64,000 nt of DNA from Rhizobium sp. NXC14. GTDB taxonomy: Bacteria; Pseudomonadota; Alphaproteobacteria; Rhizobiales; Rhizobiaceae. The position numbers and the translations under genes are program-made. Under the pieces are notes generated by a model that was given only the letters and a program-made list of their open reading frames with translations, did not search any database and was not told where the DNA came from. The stretch spans positions 186,001 to 250,000 of the forward strand of contig NZ_CP021032.1 in assembly GCF_002117485.1 (NCBI RefSeq). The letters are read 5' to 3'. How positions within the stretch are numbered: position 1 is the first letter of the stretch; each line of letters starts with the position of its first letter. Of the stretch, positions 43,319 through 52,024 are shown one piece after another.

Positions 43319-44101
43319 TCAGGCGGCCAGCGCGGCAATCACATTTCTGACCAGCGCAGCCGAAGACAGCCGGCCCGTGGCGCAGCTCGGGGCGCCGATG
43401 GCCCCGACGCGAATGGAAACCCCGCCGCGCGCATTGGCGATCGCAAACATCGACTCGTCCGTCAAATCATCGCCGATGGTGATGGGAACGCGGTTCTTGA
43501 AGGGATCGGACTGGAAAAAGCGTTCCAGCGCGTCGCCCTTGCTCGACCGTGCCGGTCGCAGCTCGAACACCCTTTTACCGAGCTGCAACGCCCAGTTCGG
43601 CCCGGCCAGCTCGGCATAGTGATGCATGCGCTCCTCGAGCACTTTTTCATATTCGGGCGCCAGTCGGTAGTGCGCGGCAACGGCGGCGCCTTTATCCTCT
43701 ATCAGAACTCCCGGATAGTGTTCGGCTTCGGCGGTCAATGCATGTTTCAGCGCCTGGAACTCGGGCGTCGGCTCGACGGTATGCATCCCGGCGGCGCTCC
43801 TGATCTCGGCGCCGTGCAGGCCTGCGGTTGGAAATGCAAAGGGTTTGAACAGCTCGTCTGCATAGGCAAGCGAGCGCCCAGTGACCAGTGCCAAGGCGCC
43901 GCCGAGCTTGTTCGAAAGGCGATGAAGGTGTCCGGGCAGGTCCTCTGGGACCTCAATTGCGTCCGGCGTAGGCGCAAGATTGAGCAGCGTTCCGTCGATG
44001 TCGAGAAACATCGCCCAGTGCTCCGGTTCCCCCAGCACCAATGAAAGCATTTCCTGCGTAGTGGTGTCGTCCTGCACGGCATTCTCCAAACTCTGAATCA
44101 T
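43319..44101 (-). CDS. otsB: Trehalose-6-phosphate phosphatase
   Basis: A 260-residue HAD phosphatase. The nucleophile motif FLDIDGTLLNLAPTPDAI, the second-domain AALVTGR-type LALVTGRSL, and the metal-binding GDDLTDESMF are all present, together with AGLHGAEIR and AAHYR, which mark trehalose phosphatases. ATG 44101 was taken; a TTG ten codons upstream is also in frame. It converts trehalose 6-phosphate to trehalose. No otsA is in the window. It is divergent from the ROK kinase gene. Confidence 0.88.
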   Translation of the reverse strand: MIQSLENAVQDDTTTQEMLSLVLGEPEHWAMFLDIDGTLLNLAPTPDAIEVPEDLPGHLHRLSNKLGGALALVTGRSLAYADELFKPFAFPTAGLHGAEIRSAAGMHTVEPTPEFQALKHALTAEAEHYPGVLIEDKGAAVAAHYRLAPEYEKVLEERMHHYAELAGPNWALQLGKRVFELRPARSSKGDALERFFQSDPFKNRVPITIGDDLTDESMFAIANARGGVSIRVGAIGAPSCATGRLSSAALVRNVIAALAA

Positions 44102-44220
44102 TGAAGCTAGGTCGCCCGCCGGCAAGGACAAGATGACGTGGCCGGCACGGGAACATCCAAAGGCGGGTCAGCGTTTAATCTCGCCGCCCGTTCAAGCACT
44201 CGTGCCGTAAAGGTAAATTG

Positions 44221-45306
44221 ATGGCCAGAAGCAGCTCCAAGAATAGCGAGGAGATCACCGCGCCGTTGGCGCATGGCGCGACTGTATTGCCGCTGGTGAC
44301 GATCGACGACTACAACAATGAACTGCGTGACAAGAACGGCTTTGTTGGCGACAACGCCAACAAGAAGACCTTCCAGCAGAAGCTCGACGATTGGAGAAAA
44401 CACGTCCGCAAATTCGGAGATGACCCGATCGGCAAGGTTGCGACAGCAAAGCTTTCCAAGAAAAAGATCGAGTCTCTGCTGAAAGGGGACGATATGGAGG
44501 CCGCCGCACTGGTCCTGGGGGCGGTGGAGGACTTCGCGAAGGACTTTGCCGAAGTCATCGGCAAGTTCCTCAAGGACGAGCGCTGGTTCAAGACGGAGCG
44601 CATCGTCGTCGGCGGCGGCTTCAGGCAAAGCCGCTTCGGGGAGCTGGCAATCGCCAGGACCATGGTTCTTCTCAAGGCGGCGGGCATCAATATCGAGGTC
44701 ACCCCAATCGTCCACCATCCCGACGAGGCGGGACTGATCGGCTCCGTCCACCTCATGCCGCCCTGGATGTTCAAGGGTTACAAAGCGATGCTCGCCGTCG
44801 ATATCGGCGGCACGAATGTCCGTGCCGGCGTCGTTGAGTTCGGAAAGGAAAAAAGCCCCCATTTTGCAGATGCGGGCGTCTGGGAATCGACCATCTGGCG
44901 CCACGCCGACGACGAACCGAGCCGCAGTGCGACGGTGGAAAGAATGGCGGCGATGCTACAGGAATTGATTGACAAGGCAGAAAAGGCCAATCTGAAGCCG
45001 GCTCCGATCATCGGCATCGGCTGTCCCGGCATCATCAAGGCAGACGGCTCGATCGAACGCGGTGGACAGAACCTGCCAGGCGGCAATTGGGAAAGCGACA
45101 ACTTCAACCTTCCCGCAGCACTGATGAAGGCCATTCCCTCGATCGCCGATCACAGCACCTTCGTGATGATGCACAATGACGCCGTCGTGCAGGGCTTGTC
45201 GCAGATCCCTTTCATGGAGGACGTGTCGAGATGGGCGGTGCTGACCATCGGCACGGGATTGGGCAATGCGCATTTTACCAATCGCGAGGGATTGAAAGCG
45301 CGATAA
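44221..45306 (+). CDS. ROK-family sugar kinase with apparently circularly permuted order
   Basis: A 361-residue protein with ROK kinase motifs in unusual order. Residues about 127-178 (IVVGGGFRQSRFGE and HHPDEAGLIGSVHL) look like the C-terminal lobe end of a standard ROK kinase. The N-terminal phosphate-binding motif LAVDIGGTNVRAGVV follows at 192-205, then GIGCPGII, the substrate HNDA at about 320 and GTGLGN at the end. The zinc motif CxCGxxGCxE of canonical ROK kinases is absent. Domain order, not just motif loss, is altered. It probably phosphorylates a sugar such as glucose. Divergent from otsB. Confidence 0.75.
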   Translation: MARSSSKNSEEITAPLAHGATVLPLVTIDDYNNELRDKNGFVGDNANKKTFQQKLDDWRKHVRKFGDDPIGKVATAKLSKKKIESLLKGDDMEAAALVLGAVEDFAKDFAEVIGKFLKDERWFKTERIVVGGGFRQSRFGELAIARTMVLLKAAGINIEVTPIVHHPDEAGLIGSVHLMPPWMFKGYKAMLAVDIGGTNVRAGVVEFGKEKSPHFADAGVWESTIWRHADDEPSRSATVERMAAMLQELIDKAEKANLKPAPIIGIGCPGIIKADGSIERGGQNLPGGNWESDNFNLPAALMKAIPSIADHSTFVMMHNDAVVQGLSQIPFMEDVSRWAVLTIGTGLGNAHFTNREGLKAR

Positions 45307-46268
45307 CCCTGCCACGACGGGGAAGCTTTCGGCAAAGCAATGATCATGTCACCCCCCGCACAACCATCGGCCGACGCCGCGTCTCCTTATGGTAAATAAC
45401 AGGTAAACAACGAAGAATTTGGTAGACGGAAGCAAAGGCCCGCATAAGTTCCGCTAGGAAGAGTGCCGGTTTCCGCAGAGACAGGTCCCGTGCGGCCTTG
45501 AACCCGATGATAGCCGTGCCGATGTGATTCGCATAGCGCAGGGCAAACCTCACATCCATTGCGCTTAATGTCCGTCACGCCAGCTGTTCCTATCTGCAGC
45601 TGCCTGCGAACTCGGTTGATTGGTTCATCGCGCCGACATTCGGCTGGCTCACTCGTAGTAGATGTCGTGCAGGCATCACACTGCCGCGCCCAGCAGCGGC
45701 GGCGCAACTCAATCGCGGACGCAAGTCGCGACTCTTGGCAATGCGTATGGCCCGAATAGAACCCGGTTCGGCGCGTCTGTCGAGCATGCCGCGCATCGTC
45801 GTTGTCGCAAGCGTATCTCGGGAGTAATGCCTAGTTTAGCCCCTGCCCTTTTCTGCCACAACTGCAAAAGATGGTGATAACATCGGCGGGCGGTTCTCCG
45901 CGCATTCAAATTGCGCTTATCTCCACGTCACGCAAGCTCATATGCAGACGAAAGATATAAGATGAACTTCAAGGGAATAAGCGCTCCGATCAATGCAGGC
46001 CGTCTCGAACAAATGCTCGGCCTTGCCTCGTCACGCCGCGATCCGGAATCCCAAGATGCAAATTGCAAGGCTTCCCACGTCGAGCCCGTCCGCGGGTTGG
46101 AGGTCGAGAGCCTTTGCCGTCCGTCTGCCTATAAATAAGAACGCCATCTGCCTGATCCGGTCTGTACCAAGCGGCGGCGGTTACTCCACTGAGTCGGCGA
46201 AGGCCTCGACGTCGGTCGAGTAGTCCTGGCGATAGGTCGGTGGCTTCGGCCGATGCGGTGTCGCCACC
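45307..46268. other. Gene-poor leader upstream of repABC
   Basis: About 960 bases (1.1 kb to repA) without a convincing gene. Short frames occur on both strands, but none has both a ribosome site and recognisable protein character. The minus-strand frame 45344-45559 (71 codons, MDVRFALRYANHIGTAIIGF) could be a decayed fragment, with no family identified. I see no iterons or AT-rich origin here; in repABC plasmids the origin lies inside repC. Confidence 0.5.
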
Positions 46269-46284
46269 ATTGTCAGCTGACAAT
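46269..46284. promoter_or_regulatory. parS-like partition site 1 (16-bp perfect palindrome)
   Basis: ATTGTCAGCTGACAAT, a perfect 16-bp palindrome, 143 bases before the repA start. It fits the RepB-binding parS pattern of repABC plasmids. The identical sequence recurs at 48644-48659 between repB and repC. These two exact copies at conserved places strongly suggest centromere sites. Confidence 0.85.
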
Positions 46285-46361
46285 CGCGCTAAGATTCCGG
46301 AATTCCACGTAATTTTTTCGAGGAATTCGGTTTGTTATATATTGGCTAACCAAGAAATCGC

Positions 46362-46389
46362 TTGACGGAATCGCCAGACTCACGATCAT
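46362..46389 (+). promoter_or_regulatory. Candidate repA promoter
   Basis: TTGACG (46362-46367) and GATCAT (46384-46389), 16 bases apart, end 38 bases before repA. This is the usual position of the repressed repABC promoter. The assignment relies on hexamer similarity only. Confidence 0.45.
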
Positions 46390-46426
46390 TTGCGCAAAAT
46401 TGCCCGATTTATCAGGATTTGCGTGA

Positions 46427-47644
46427 ATGCCGACCAAGGCCGCGATTGTTGAGAAAGCCAGAAGAGCGAGTCAAGTCTCGATCGACGAAACGATTGCGCA
46501 GGACTCGACGATGCTCAGCAGCCAGCTCCAGGTTCTGTTCGAGCGGTTATTTTCGCCCGATGCCCGCAAATCGCTGCGACGGTTCAGCAGCACCGAGGCC
46601 GCCAAGCTGCTCGGCGTCACCGACAGCTATGTTCGCCACCTCACGGCCCAGATGGAAAGCATCAATCCCGAAAAGACGGCGGCCGGCCGCCGCGTCTTCT
46701 CGCTCGAAGAAATCCATGCGATGCGCCAGCATCTGGGGCGCACCAAACCCTCCTATCTGCCGACGCGCCGGCCGGGCGACCATCTCCAGGTTATCGCCGT
46801 TACCAATTTTAAAGGCGGATCCGGCAAGACGACAACGTCAATCCATCTGGCGCAGTTCCTCGCACTGCGCGGCTATCGTGTGCTCGCCGTCGACCTCGAC
46901 CCGCAGGCGTCGATGTCGGCGATGCTCGGATATCAGCCGGAGTTCGATGTCGGTGAAAACGAGACACTCTACGGCGCTATCAAATATGACGAGACGCGCC
47001 GCGACGTGGCCGACATCGTCCGCCAGACCTATTTCCCCGGCCTCGATCTCATTCCGGGTAATCTCGAACTGCACGAGTTCGAGCATGATACCCCGAAGGC
47101 GCTGGCCGACAGCAATCGCGACGACAAGGACATGTTCTTCATGCGGGTCGGCAATGCATTGCATTCGCTGGAACAGAGCTACGAGGTCGTCATCATCGAT
47201 TGCCCCCCTACCCTCGGCTTTCTGACGCTGTCTGCTCTCTGCGCTGCGACTGCCGTGCTGATCACCGTGCATCCACAGATGCTCGACGTGGCGTCGATGA
47301 ACCAGTTCCTGACGATGACCTCCGATCTTCTGGCCGTCGTCAAGCAGGCAGGCGGCAATCTCGAATATGACTGGATGCGCTACCTGATCACCCGTTATGA
47401 GTCCAATGACGGTCCGCAGGCGCAGATTGTCGCCTTCCTGCGCAGTTTGTTCGGCGAGCGCGTATTGACCTCGATGATGGTGAAGTCAACGGCGGTTTCG
47501 GATGCAGGCCTGTCCAAGCAGACGATCTACGAGGCGGGCCGCGAGACGATGCATCGCCAGACCTATGACCGCGGCGTCGAATCCGTCGACAGCGTCAATG
47601 CCGAGGTCGAGCAACTCATCCGCAGTGCATGGAGCAGGACATGA
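46427..47644 (+). CDS. repA: Plasmid partition protein RepA (ParA ATPase)
   Basis: A 405-residue RepA. The N-terminal region (residues about 50-105, FSSTEAAKLLGVTDSYVRHLTAQ) is a helix-turn-helix DNA-binding domain; the ParA-type ATPase follows, with deviant Walker A KGGSGKTTTS at about 129-138, VDLDPQASMS, and IIDCPPTLGFLTLSAL. RepA partitions plasmid copies and represses the repABC promoter. Its stop overlaps the repB start (ATGA). Length is normal for RepA. Confidence 0.97.
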   Translation: MPTKAAIVEKARRASQVSIDETIAQDSTMLSSQLQVLFERLFSPDARKSLRRFSSTEAAKLLGVTDSYVRHLTAQMESINPEKTAAGRRVFSLEEIHAMRQHLGRTKPSYLPTRRPGDHLQVIAVTNFKGGSGKTTTSIHLAQFLALRGYRVLAVDLDPQASMSAMLGYQPEFDVGENETLYGAIKYDETRRDVADIVRQTYFPGLDLIPGNLELHEFEHDTPKALADSNRDDKDMFFMRVGNALHSLEQSYEVVIIDCPPTLGFLTLSALCAATAVLITVHPQMLDVASMNQFLTMTSDLLAVVKQAGGNLEYDWMRYLITRYESNDGPQAQIVAFLRSLFGERVLTSMMVKSTAVSDAGLSKQTIYEAGRETMHRQTYDRGVESVDSVNAEVEQLIRSAWSRT

Positions 47645-48630
47645 GCCCCAAAGGTCGCGATATCCTGAAGAGCATGGTCGGCGCCGTCGAGCCGGCACGA
47701 CCGGAGGCGCCAAGCGCGCCGCCGCCGCATCGGCCATCGGGCGCGGTCAAGGCGATGAACCTGTCGCTTGGCCGGCTGGGTGAGGAAGCCGCGGCCGCCA
47801 AGGCCTTGCGTGAGTCCCTCGCCTCTGGCGACAAAGTGCTGGAGATTGATCCGGCTGTCGTCGAAATGTCATTTATCCGCGACCGCATCCCGGTCGACAA
47901 GGATCCTGAGTTCGAGCGATTGAAGCAGTCGATTCGGGAAAGCGGACAGCAGGTTCCGATTCTTGTGCGTCCGGACCCGATAAAGGCTGGGTATTACCAG
48001 GCCGCCTATGGCCACCGGCGCTTGCGTGCAGCCGCGGAGATAGGTGTTCCCGTCAAGGCCGTGGTGCGCAAGCTCACGGATGAACAGCTGATTCTCGCGC
48101 AGGGTCAGGAGAACGGCCCGCGTGTCGACTTGAGCTTCATCGAACGGGCGTTGTTTGCGCGACGCATGGATGAACATGGCTTCAGTCGCGACATGATTGC
48201 TCAGGCGCTGGCGACGGATAAACCGGAAACGTCACGGCTGCTGCAGGTGGCGCAGACGATCGATGCGGAGATCATTCTTGCCATCGGACCGGCGCCGAAG
48301 GTAGGACGCCCCCGCTGGTTGGCCTTTGCCGATAAATTCAAGGAGGCGGGCGGGCGGAAGAAGGCGCAGGCGGCAATCGCTGCCGCTGCTTTCCCAACAC
48401 TGGAGAGCAATAGCCGCTTTGATGTCATCTGGAAGGCACTGGAGGAGAAGGGCTCGCCGCAGCGGGTCGAGCAGACGCTTCGGACGCAAGGCGGCGGGAC
48501 GCTTGCTTCGGTGAGCCGCTCGGGAAAAACCTTTCGCATCACCGTCAAATCGGCGGCATTTTCGGAATTCCTGGCTCGGCGGCTGGCGGGCCTCGCCGCC
48601 GAATTCGAAGAGGAAAATGAGGGAAAATGA
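47641..48630 (+). CDS. repB: Plasmid partition protein RepB (ParB family)
   Basis: A 329-residue RepB. ParB motifs are visible: residues about 85-130 (IRESGQQVPILVRPDP and YQAAYGHRRLRAAAEIG) and the helix-turn-helix at about 178-202 (GFSRDMIAQALATDKPETSRLLQ). RepB binds the parS palindromes. The start ATG 47641 overlaps the repA stop by four bases. A parS copy lies 14 bases after its stop. Confidence 0.96.
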   Translation: MSPKGRDILKSMVGAVEPARPEAPSAPPPHRPSGAVKAMNLSLGRLGEEAAAAKALRESLASGDKVLEIDPAVVEMSFIRDRIPVDKDPEFERLKQSIRESGQQVPILVRPDPIKAGYYQAAYGHRRLRAAAEIGVPVKAVVRKLTDEQLILAQGQENGPRVDLSFIERALFARRMDEHGFSRDMIAQALATDKPETSRLLQVAQTIDAEIILAIGPAPKVGRPRWLAFADKFKEAGGRKKAQAAIAAAAFPTLESNSRFDVIWKALEEKGSPQRVEQTLRTQGGGTLASVSRSGKTFRITVKSAAFSEFLARRLAGLAAEFEEENEGK

Positions 48631-48643
48631 AGCAGTTAGACTG

Positions 48644-48659
48644 ATTGTCAGCTGACAAT
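48644..48659. promoter_or_regulatory. parS-like partition site 2
   Basis: The same 16-bp palindrome, ATTGTCAGCTGACAAT, as at 46269-46284. It stands in the repB-repC gap, just right of the repB stop and left of the counter-transcribed RNA terminator. Confidence 0.85.
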
Positions 48660-48683
48660 TGAACAGGAGATAACGCGCAAAAG

Positions 48684-48736
48684 AAAAAAGCCCCCGAACG
48701 TCACCGTCACGGAAGCTTTCCTCGTAGTCTTGAACA
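48684..48736 (-). ncRNA. Counter-transcribed RNA (inc-alpha) controlling repC
   Basis: On the minus strand a -35 TTGACA (48771-48766) and -10-like GATTCT (48748-48743) are 17 bases apart, giving a start near 48736. About 50 bases later a stem formed by AGCTTCCG and CGGGGGCT, followed by T6 (48689-48684), is a good intrinsic terminator. This 53-base antisense RNA in the repB-repC gap matches the ctRNA of repABC plasmids, which inhibits repC expression and determines incompatibility. The -10 is weak; the exact ends are inferred. Confidence 0.75.
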
Positions 48737-48828
48737 CCTCCGAGAATCGCACTTCCGAGAATCGCTGTCAAGAGTTTTTGGCGCCGTTCAGGCGAGCGGA
48801 TTTCTTTTGCCTCATTGAGGTGGAAGAG

Positions 48829-50130
48829 ATGGAAACCGGAAGTATAACGACGCCCTTCGGGCGGCGGTCGATGACGCTTGGAATGCTCGCAAACCAGGTC
48901 ATGGCAGGTGAGATCAAGCCTGATCAGTCGGTCGATAAATGGAAACTGTTTCGCGCGCTGTGCGAAGCAAAGCCGCTGCTCGGCATCACCGATCGCGCGC
49001 TGGCGGTGCTCAATGCTTTGTTGAGCTTCTATCCGAAGAACGAGCTGGCCCAGGAAAACGGCTTGATCGTCTTCCCCTCGAATATCCAGCTGTCCCTCCG
49101 AACACATGGCATGGCCGAACAGACCGTGCGGCGCCATCTTGCCGCACTTGTCGAGGCGGGGCTTCTGTTGCGCAAGGACAGTCCTAATGGCAAGCGCTAT
49201 GTCCGCAGGGACAGGGCAGGGGAGGTCAACGAGGCCTTCGGCTTCTCGCTGGCGCCGCTGCTTGCTCGCGCCGAGGAGATCGAGCAGCTCGCCGCCGAGG
49301 TAATGGCCGAGCGCTTGCATGTCCAGCGCCTGCGCGAACGCATCACCCTTTGCCGCCGTGATATCGCAAAGCTGATCGAAGCGGCTGTCGACGAAGACGT
49401 CCAGGGGGATTGGCAGGGGCTATATCGGGAATTTCGGGACCTGGTCGAAGGCCTGCCGAGGTCGCCGACGACAGCGCAGCTCGAGCATTTGCTCGATGAA
49501 TTGACAGCGCTTCGGGCAGATATCCTTAACCGGTTGGAGACTCGGATTAAATCGACGAAACAAAGCGGCAATGCCTGTCACATCGAGCGTCACATACAGA
49601 ATTCAAACCCCGAATCCACCTCTGAATTTGAACCAAGCTTCGAAACGAAGCAGGGCGCAATGCCAGAGCAAGACCACGGGCGTGGGGCCGTGCTGTTGGA
49701 AAGGGGGAGAGATGCAACGGCTCATCCGATCGGACACGAGCGGCAAAGTCGACGGGTGGGCGGCGGCGATGATTCCGGCGGCCTGAAATCCTTCCCGCTT
49801 GGCCTGGTTCTGCAGGCCTGCCCGGAAATCCTGGCCTACGGGCCGGGTGGCGTGATCCGCAACTGGCGCGACCTGATGAGCGCCGCCGTCACGGTTCGGT
49901 CAATGCTCGGCGTCAGCCCGTCAGCCTATGAGGAGGCGGCAAGTGTGATGGGGGCGGAAAACGCCGCGACCGTGATGGCATGCATCCTGGAACGCGGGGG
50001 CCACATCAATTCAGCCGGCGGATATCTTCGCGACCTGACGCGGCGAAGCGAAAAGGGAGAATTCGCGATCGGTTCGATGCTGATGGCGCTCTTGCGGGCG
50101 AATGCGCCAGCCGGCCGAAAGGCTGGATAG
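48829..50130 (+). CDS. repC: Plasmid replication initiator RepC
   Basis: A 433-residue RepC. It begins METGSITTPFGRRSMTLGML and shows the conserved LFRALCEAKPLLGITDRALAVLNALLSFYP and LSLRTHGMAEQTVRRHLAALVEAGLL winged-helix segments. A variable Ser/Gln-rich linker (about residues 245-315) separates the conserved C-terminal domain. The origin of replication is typically inside this gene. ATG 48829 was chosen over the frame open from 48730, because the upstream part is the ctRNA region. The codon usage is that of neighbouring genes. Confidence 0.95.
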   Translation: METGSITTPFGRRSMTLGMLANQVMAGEIKPDQSVDKWKLFRALCEAKPLLGITDRALAVLNALLSFYPKNELAQENGLIVFPSNIQLSLRTHGMAEQTVRRHLAALVEAGLLLRKDSPNGKRYVRRDRAGEVNEAFGFSLAPLLARAEEIEQLAAEVMAERLHVQRLRERITLCRRDIAKLIEAAVDEDVQGDWQGLYREFRDLVEGLPRSPTTAQLEHLLDELTALRADILNRLETRIKSTKQSGNACHIERHIQNSNPESTSEFEPSFETKQGAMPEQDHGRGAVLLERGRDATAHPIGHERQSRRVGGGDDSGGLKSFPLGLVLQACPEILAYGPGGVIRNWRDLMSAAVTVRSMLGVSPSAYEEAASVMGAENAATVMACILERGGHINSAGGYLRDLTRRSEKGEFAIGSMLMALLRANAPAGRKAG

Positions 50131-50195
50131 ATCTTAGGCGGTCGGGTGGACGCCGGCGAATCTGTTGAAACGGGGGAGGGACGGTGTGCTGGATT

Positions 50196-50519
50196 TCAGC
50201 GGATAAGTCTTCGCTGGAGGAAGGCCTGCATGTCGCGGCGTCCGTCCACCACGCAATAGACGACGACGTCGGTGCCCATGATGCGATAGATCATACGCCA
50301 GGGTGTGTGGTGCAGTTCCCGGTAGTCGGAGATGCCGATGCTGGCCAGTTCCTTTGGGATATTTCCGCGGGCGGGGAATTCTTCGAGATTGGCACAGGCG
50401 TTCTCGATTTCCGTCAGGATGCGCTCCGCCGTCTCGGAGCCGTCGCGACCGGTGATGAAACGATAGAGATCCTCGACATCGCGCTCCGCGTCTTCGGCGA
50501 AAAGAACACGATAAGGCAT
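50196..50519 (-). CDS. parE: RelE/ParE-family toxin
   Basis: A 107-residue toxin: MPYRVLFAEDAERDVEDLYRFI, IENACANLEEFPARGNIPKELASIGISDYRELHHTPWRMIYRI, characteristic of ParE/RelE proteins. ParE types poison gyrase while RelE types cleave mRNA; the catalytic RelE residues cannot be clearly assigned here, so ParE-like is more likely. Its start overlaps the antitoxin stop by one base. It lies convergent with repC, a usual place for addiction modules that stabilise plasmids. Confidence 0.85.
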   Translation of the reverse strand: MPYRVLFAEDAERDVEDLYRFITGRDGSETAERILTEIENACANLEEFPARGNIPKELASIGISDYRELHHTPWRMIYRIMGTDVVVYCVVDGRRDMQAFLQRRLIR

Positions 50520-50800
50520 CAGGACTGGCTGTCGGCCAGACGCTTGCGAATGCGCGCGAAGGATTCTGCAGCAGGGCGCGTCTTGCCTTCCTCGACTTGC
50601 CGATTGGTAAGCGCCAGCACCTTCAGGAGCGCCAAGGTCTCCTGCGTTTCTTCATACTGGCCTACATCCTGAAGGATCGCCTTTGCCTCGCCGTGAAGGG
50701 TAATGACGACAGGCTGCGGGTTGTCCTTCAGCGTCCGGATGATTTCTGGCGCATGCGCCTTAAGATAGCTGATCGGCTTGACCTGTTCTGACAGCTTCAT
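50519..50800 (-). CDS. Phd/YefM-family antitoxin
   Basis: A 93-residue antitoxin: MKLSEQVKPISYLKAHAPEIIRTLKDNPQPVVITLHGEAKAILQD is the Phd/YefM DNA-binding fold; the C-terminal half, charged and helical, should wrap the toxin. ATG 50800 is preceded by AAAGGAG on the minus strand. It is co-transcribed with the downstream toxin. It probably represses its own promoter. Confidence 0.87.
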   Translation of the reverse strand: MKLSEQVKPISYLKAHAPEIIRTLKDNPQPVVITLHGEAKAILQDVGQYEETQETLALLKVLALTNRQVEEGKTRPAAESFARIRKRLADSQS

Positions 50801-51007
50801 GCGGTTACTCCTTTCGACCAGAATATAGATCACAAAATGGTCGATTGGAAGAGCTCGGCCGGCGATCCCAGCACGCCACCGGGGCTTTCAGGCGCGCCTG
50901 CTTTTTTCCACTCGGTGGCTCTGAAAGAGAATGTCATTTCTTATAATGAACGTTGTCTACTGATTTTATAGATTAAGTTTTGCAACCACTGAGTGGATCG
51001 GCGGGTC

Positions 51008-52000
51008 ATGACCTACTTCCTCAGCCTTCTCGACAAAAGCCCGATCGAACAGGGCCTTTCCGCTGCCGATGCGCTGAGGGCGACGGTAAAGATTGCAGCC
51101 CGCGCCGAGGAACTTGGTTATCACCGTTTCTGGGTCGCTGAACACCACAACATGTCTAATCTGGCGAGCTCCGCGCCGGAGGCGCTGATCGCCTATCTTC
51201 TTGCTAGGACCTCGAAGATCCGCGTTGGCTCCGGCGGGGTCATGCTGCAGCATTACAGCGCCTACAAGGTTGCCGAGACCTTCAATCTATTGGCCTCGCT
51301 TGCGCCTGGCCGCGTCGATCTTGGCGTCGGAAAGGCGCCGGGTGGCTTTCCGCTATCGACACGGGCCCTGCAGCTAGCTGTCGATCCGTCCAGGAAGCCG
51401 GATTTTGCGAGCCAGCTTTCCGACCTCAATACCTATCTCGCCGCAGATCCCAATAGCGACGGCGCGCAGGCGACCCCTTTGCCGCCGATGGCTCCTGAAC
51501 GTTTCCTGCTCGGCGCTAGCGTCGAGAGCGCGAGACTCGCAGCCGAGAAGGGCTGGGAACTCGTCTTCGCCGGCCACCTGAACGGTGATCCTGACAATCT
51601 CAACAAGACGTTCGAGGCCTATGAGCAGGCATCCGGCGGTAAGCGCCCGATCCTCGCGCTCGCAGCCTTTGCCGCCGAAAGCGAGGAATATGCCCGTGAG
51701 TGCGTCGGCAATCTGCGCATCGTCAAGGTGTTCCTGCCGAACGGCCAGACCGTCAATGTTGGCAGTGAAGAGCAGGCGGCCGAATTTGCCCGCCAAGCCG
51801 GCGTCACCGATTACCGTATCGAGGAGAAGGTGCCGAGCGTGCTCCACGGCACGGCCAAGCAGATCCGCAAGGAATTGGACGAGCTTCACCGCCGCTACGG
51901 CGTCAAGGAGTTCGTGCTCGACACGCCGGCGCTTTCAACCGCCGACCGCCTTGCCTCCATCGAGCTGCTCGCCGCTGAGCGGATTTCCCTCGTCGCCTGA
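51008..52000 (+). CDS. LLM-class flavin-dependent monooxygenase (YtmO/luciferase-like)
   Basis: A 330-residue luciferase-like monooxygenase of the MsnO8/YtmO type: LSLLDKSPIEQGLSAADALR near the start, HRFWVAEHHNMSNLASSAPE and RVGSGGVMLQHYSAYKVAETFNLLASLAPGRVDLGVGKAPGG, which are the FMN-binding barrel segments. ATG 51008 was taken; GTG 50993 would add five residues. It heads a rightward operon with a second monooxygenase, deacylase and acetyltransferase. A TATAAT hexamer lies at 50942-50947 upstream. Likely reduced-FMN-dependent oxidation of a sulfur substrate. Confidence 0.87.
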   Translation: MTYFLSLLDKSPIEQGLSAADALRATVKIAARAEELGYHRFWVAEHHNMSNLASSAPEALIAYLLARTSKIRVGSGGVMLQHYSAYKVAETFNLLASLAPGRVDLGVGKAPGGFPLSTRALQLAVDPSRKPDFASQLSDLNTYLAADPNSDGAQATPLPPMAPERFLLGASVESARLAAEKGWELVFAGHLNGDPDNLNKTFEAYEQASGGKRPILALAAFAAESEEYARECVGNLRIVKVFLPNGQTVNVGSEEQAAEFARQAGVTDYRIEEKVPSVLHGTAKQIRKELDELHRRYGVKEFVLDTPALSTADRLASIELLAAERISLVA

Positions 52001-52024
52001 CCCGTTCCAAGGAGGATCGATCCC

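Noticed and set aside
45344..45559. 71-codon minus-strand frame upstream of repABC considered as a gene
   Set aside because: No ribosome site or family resemblance; at best a decayed remnant.
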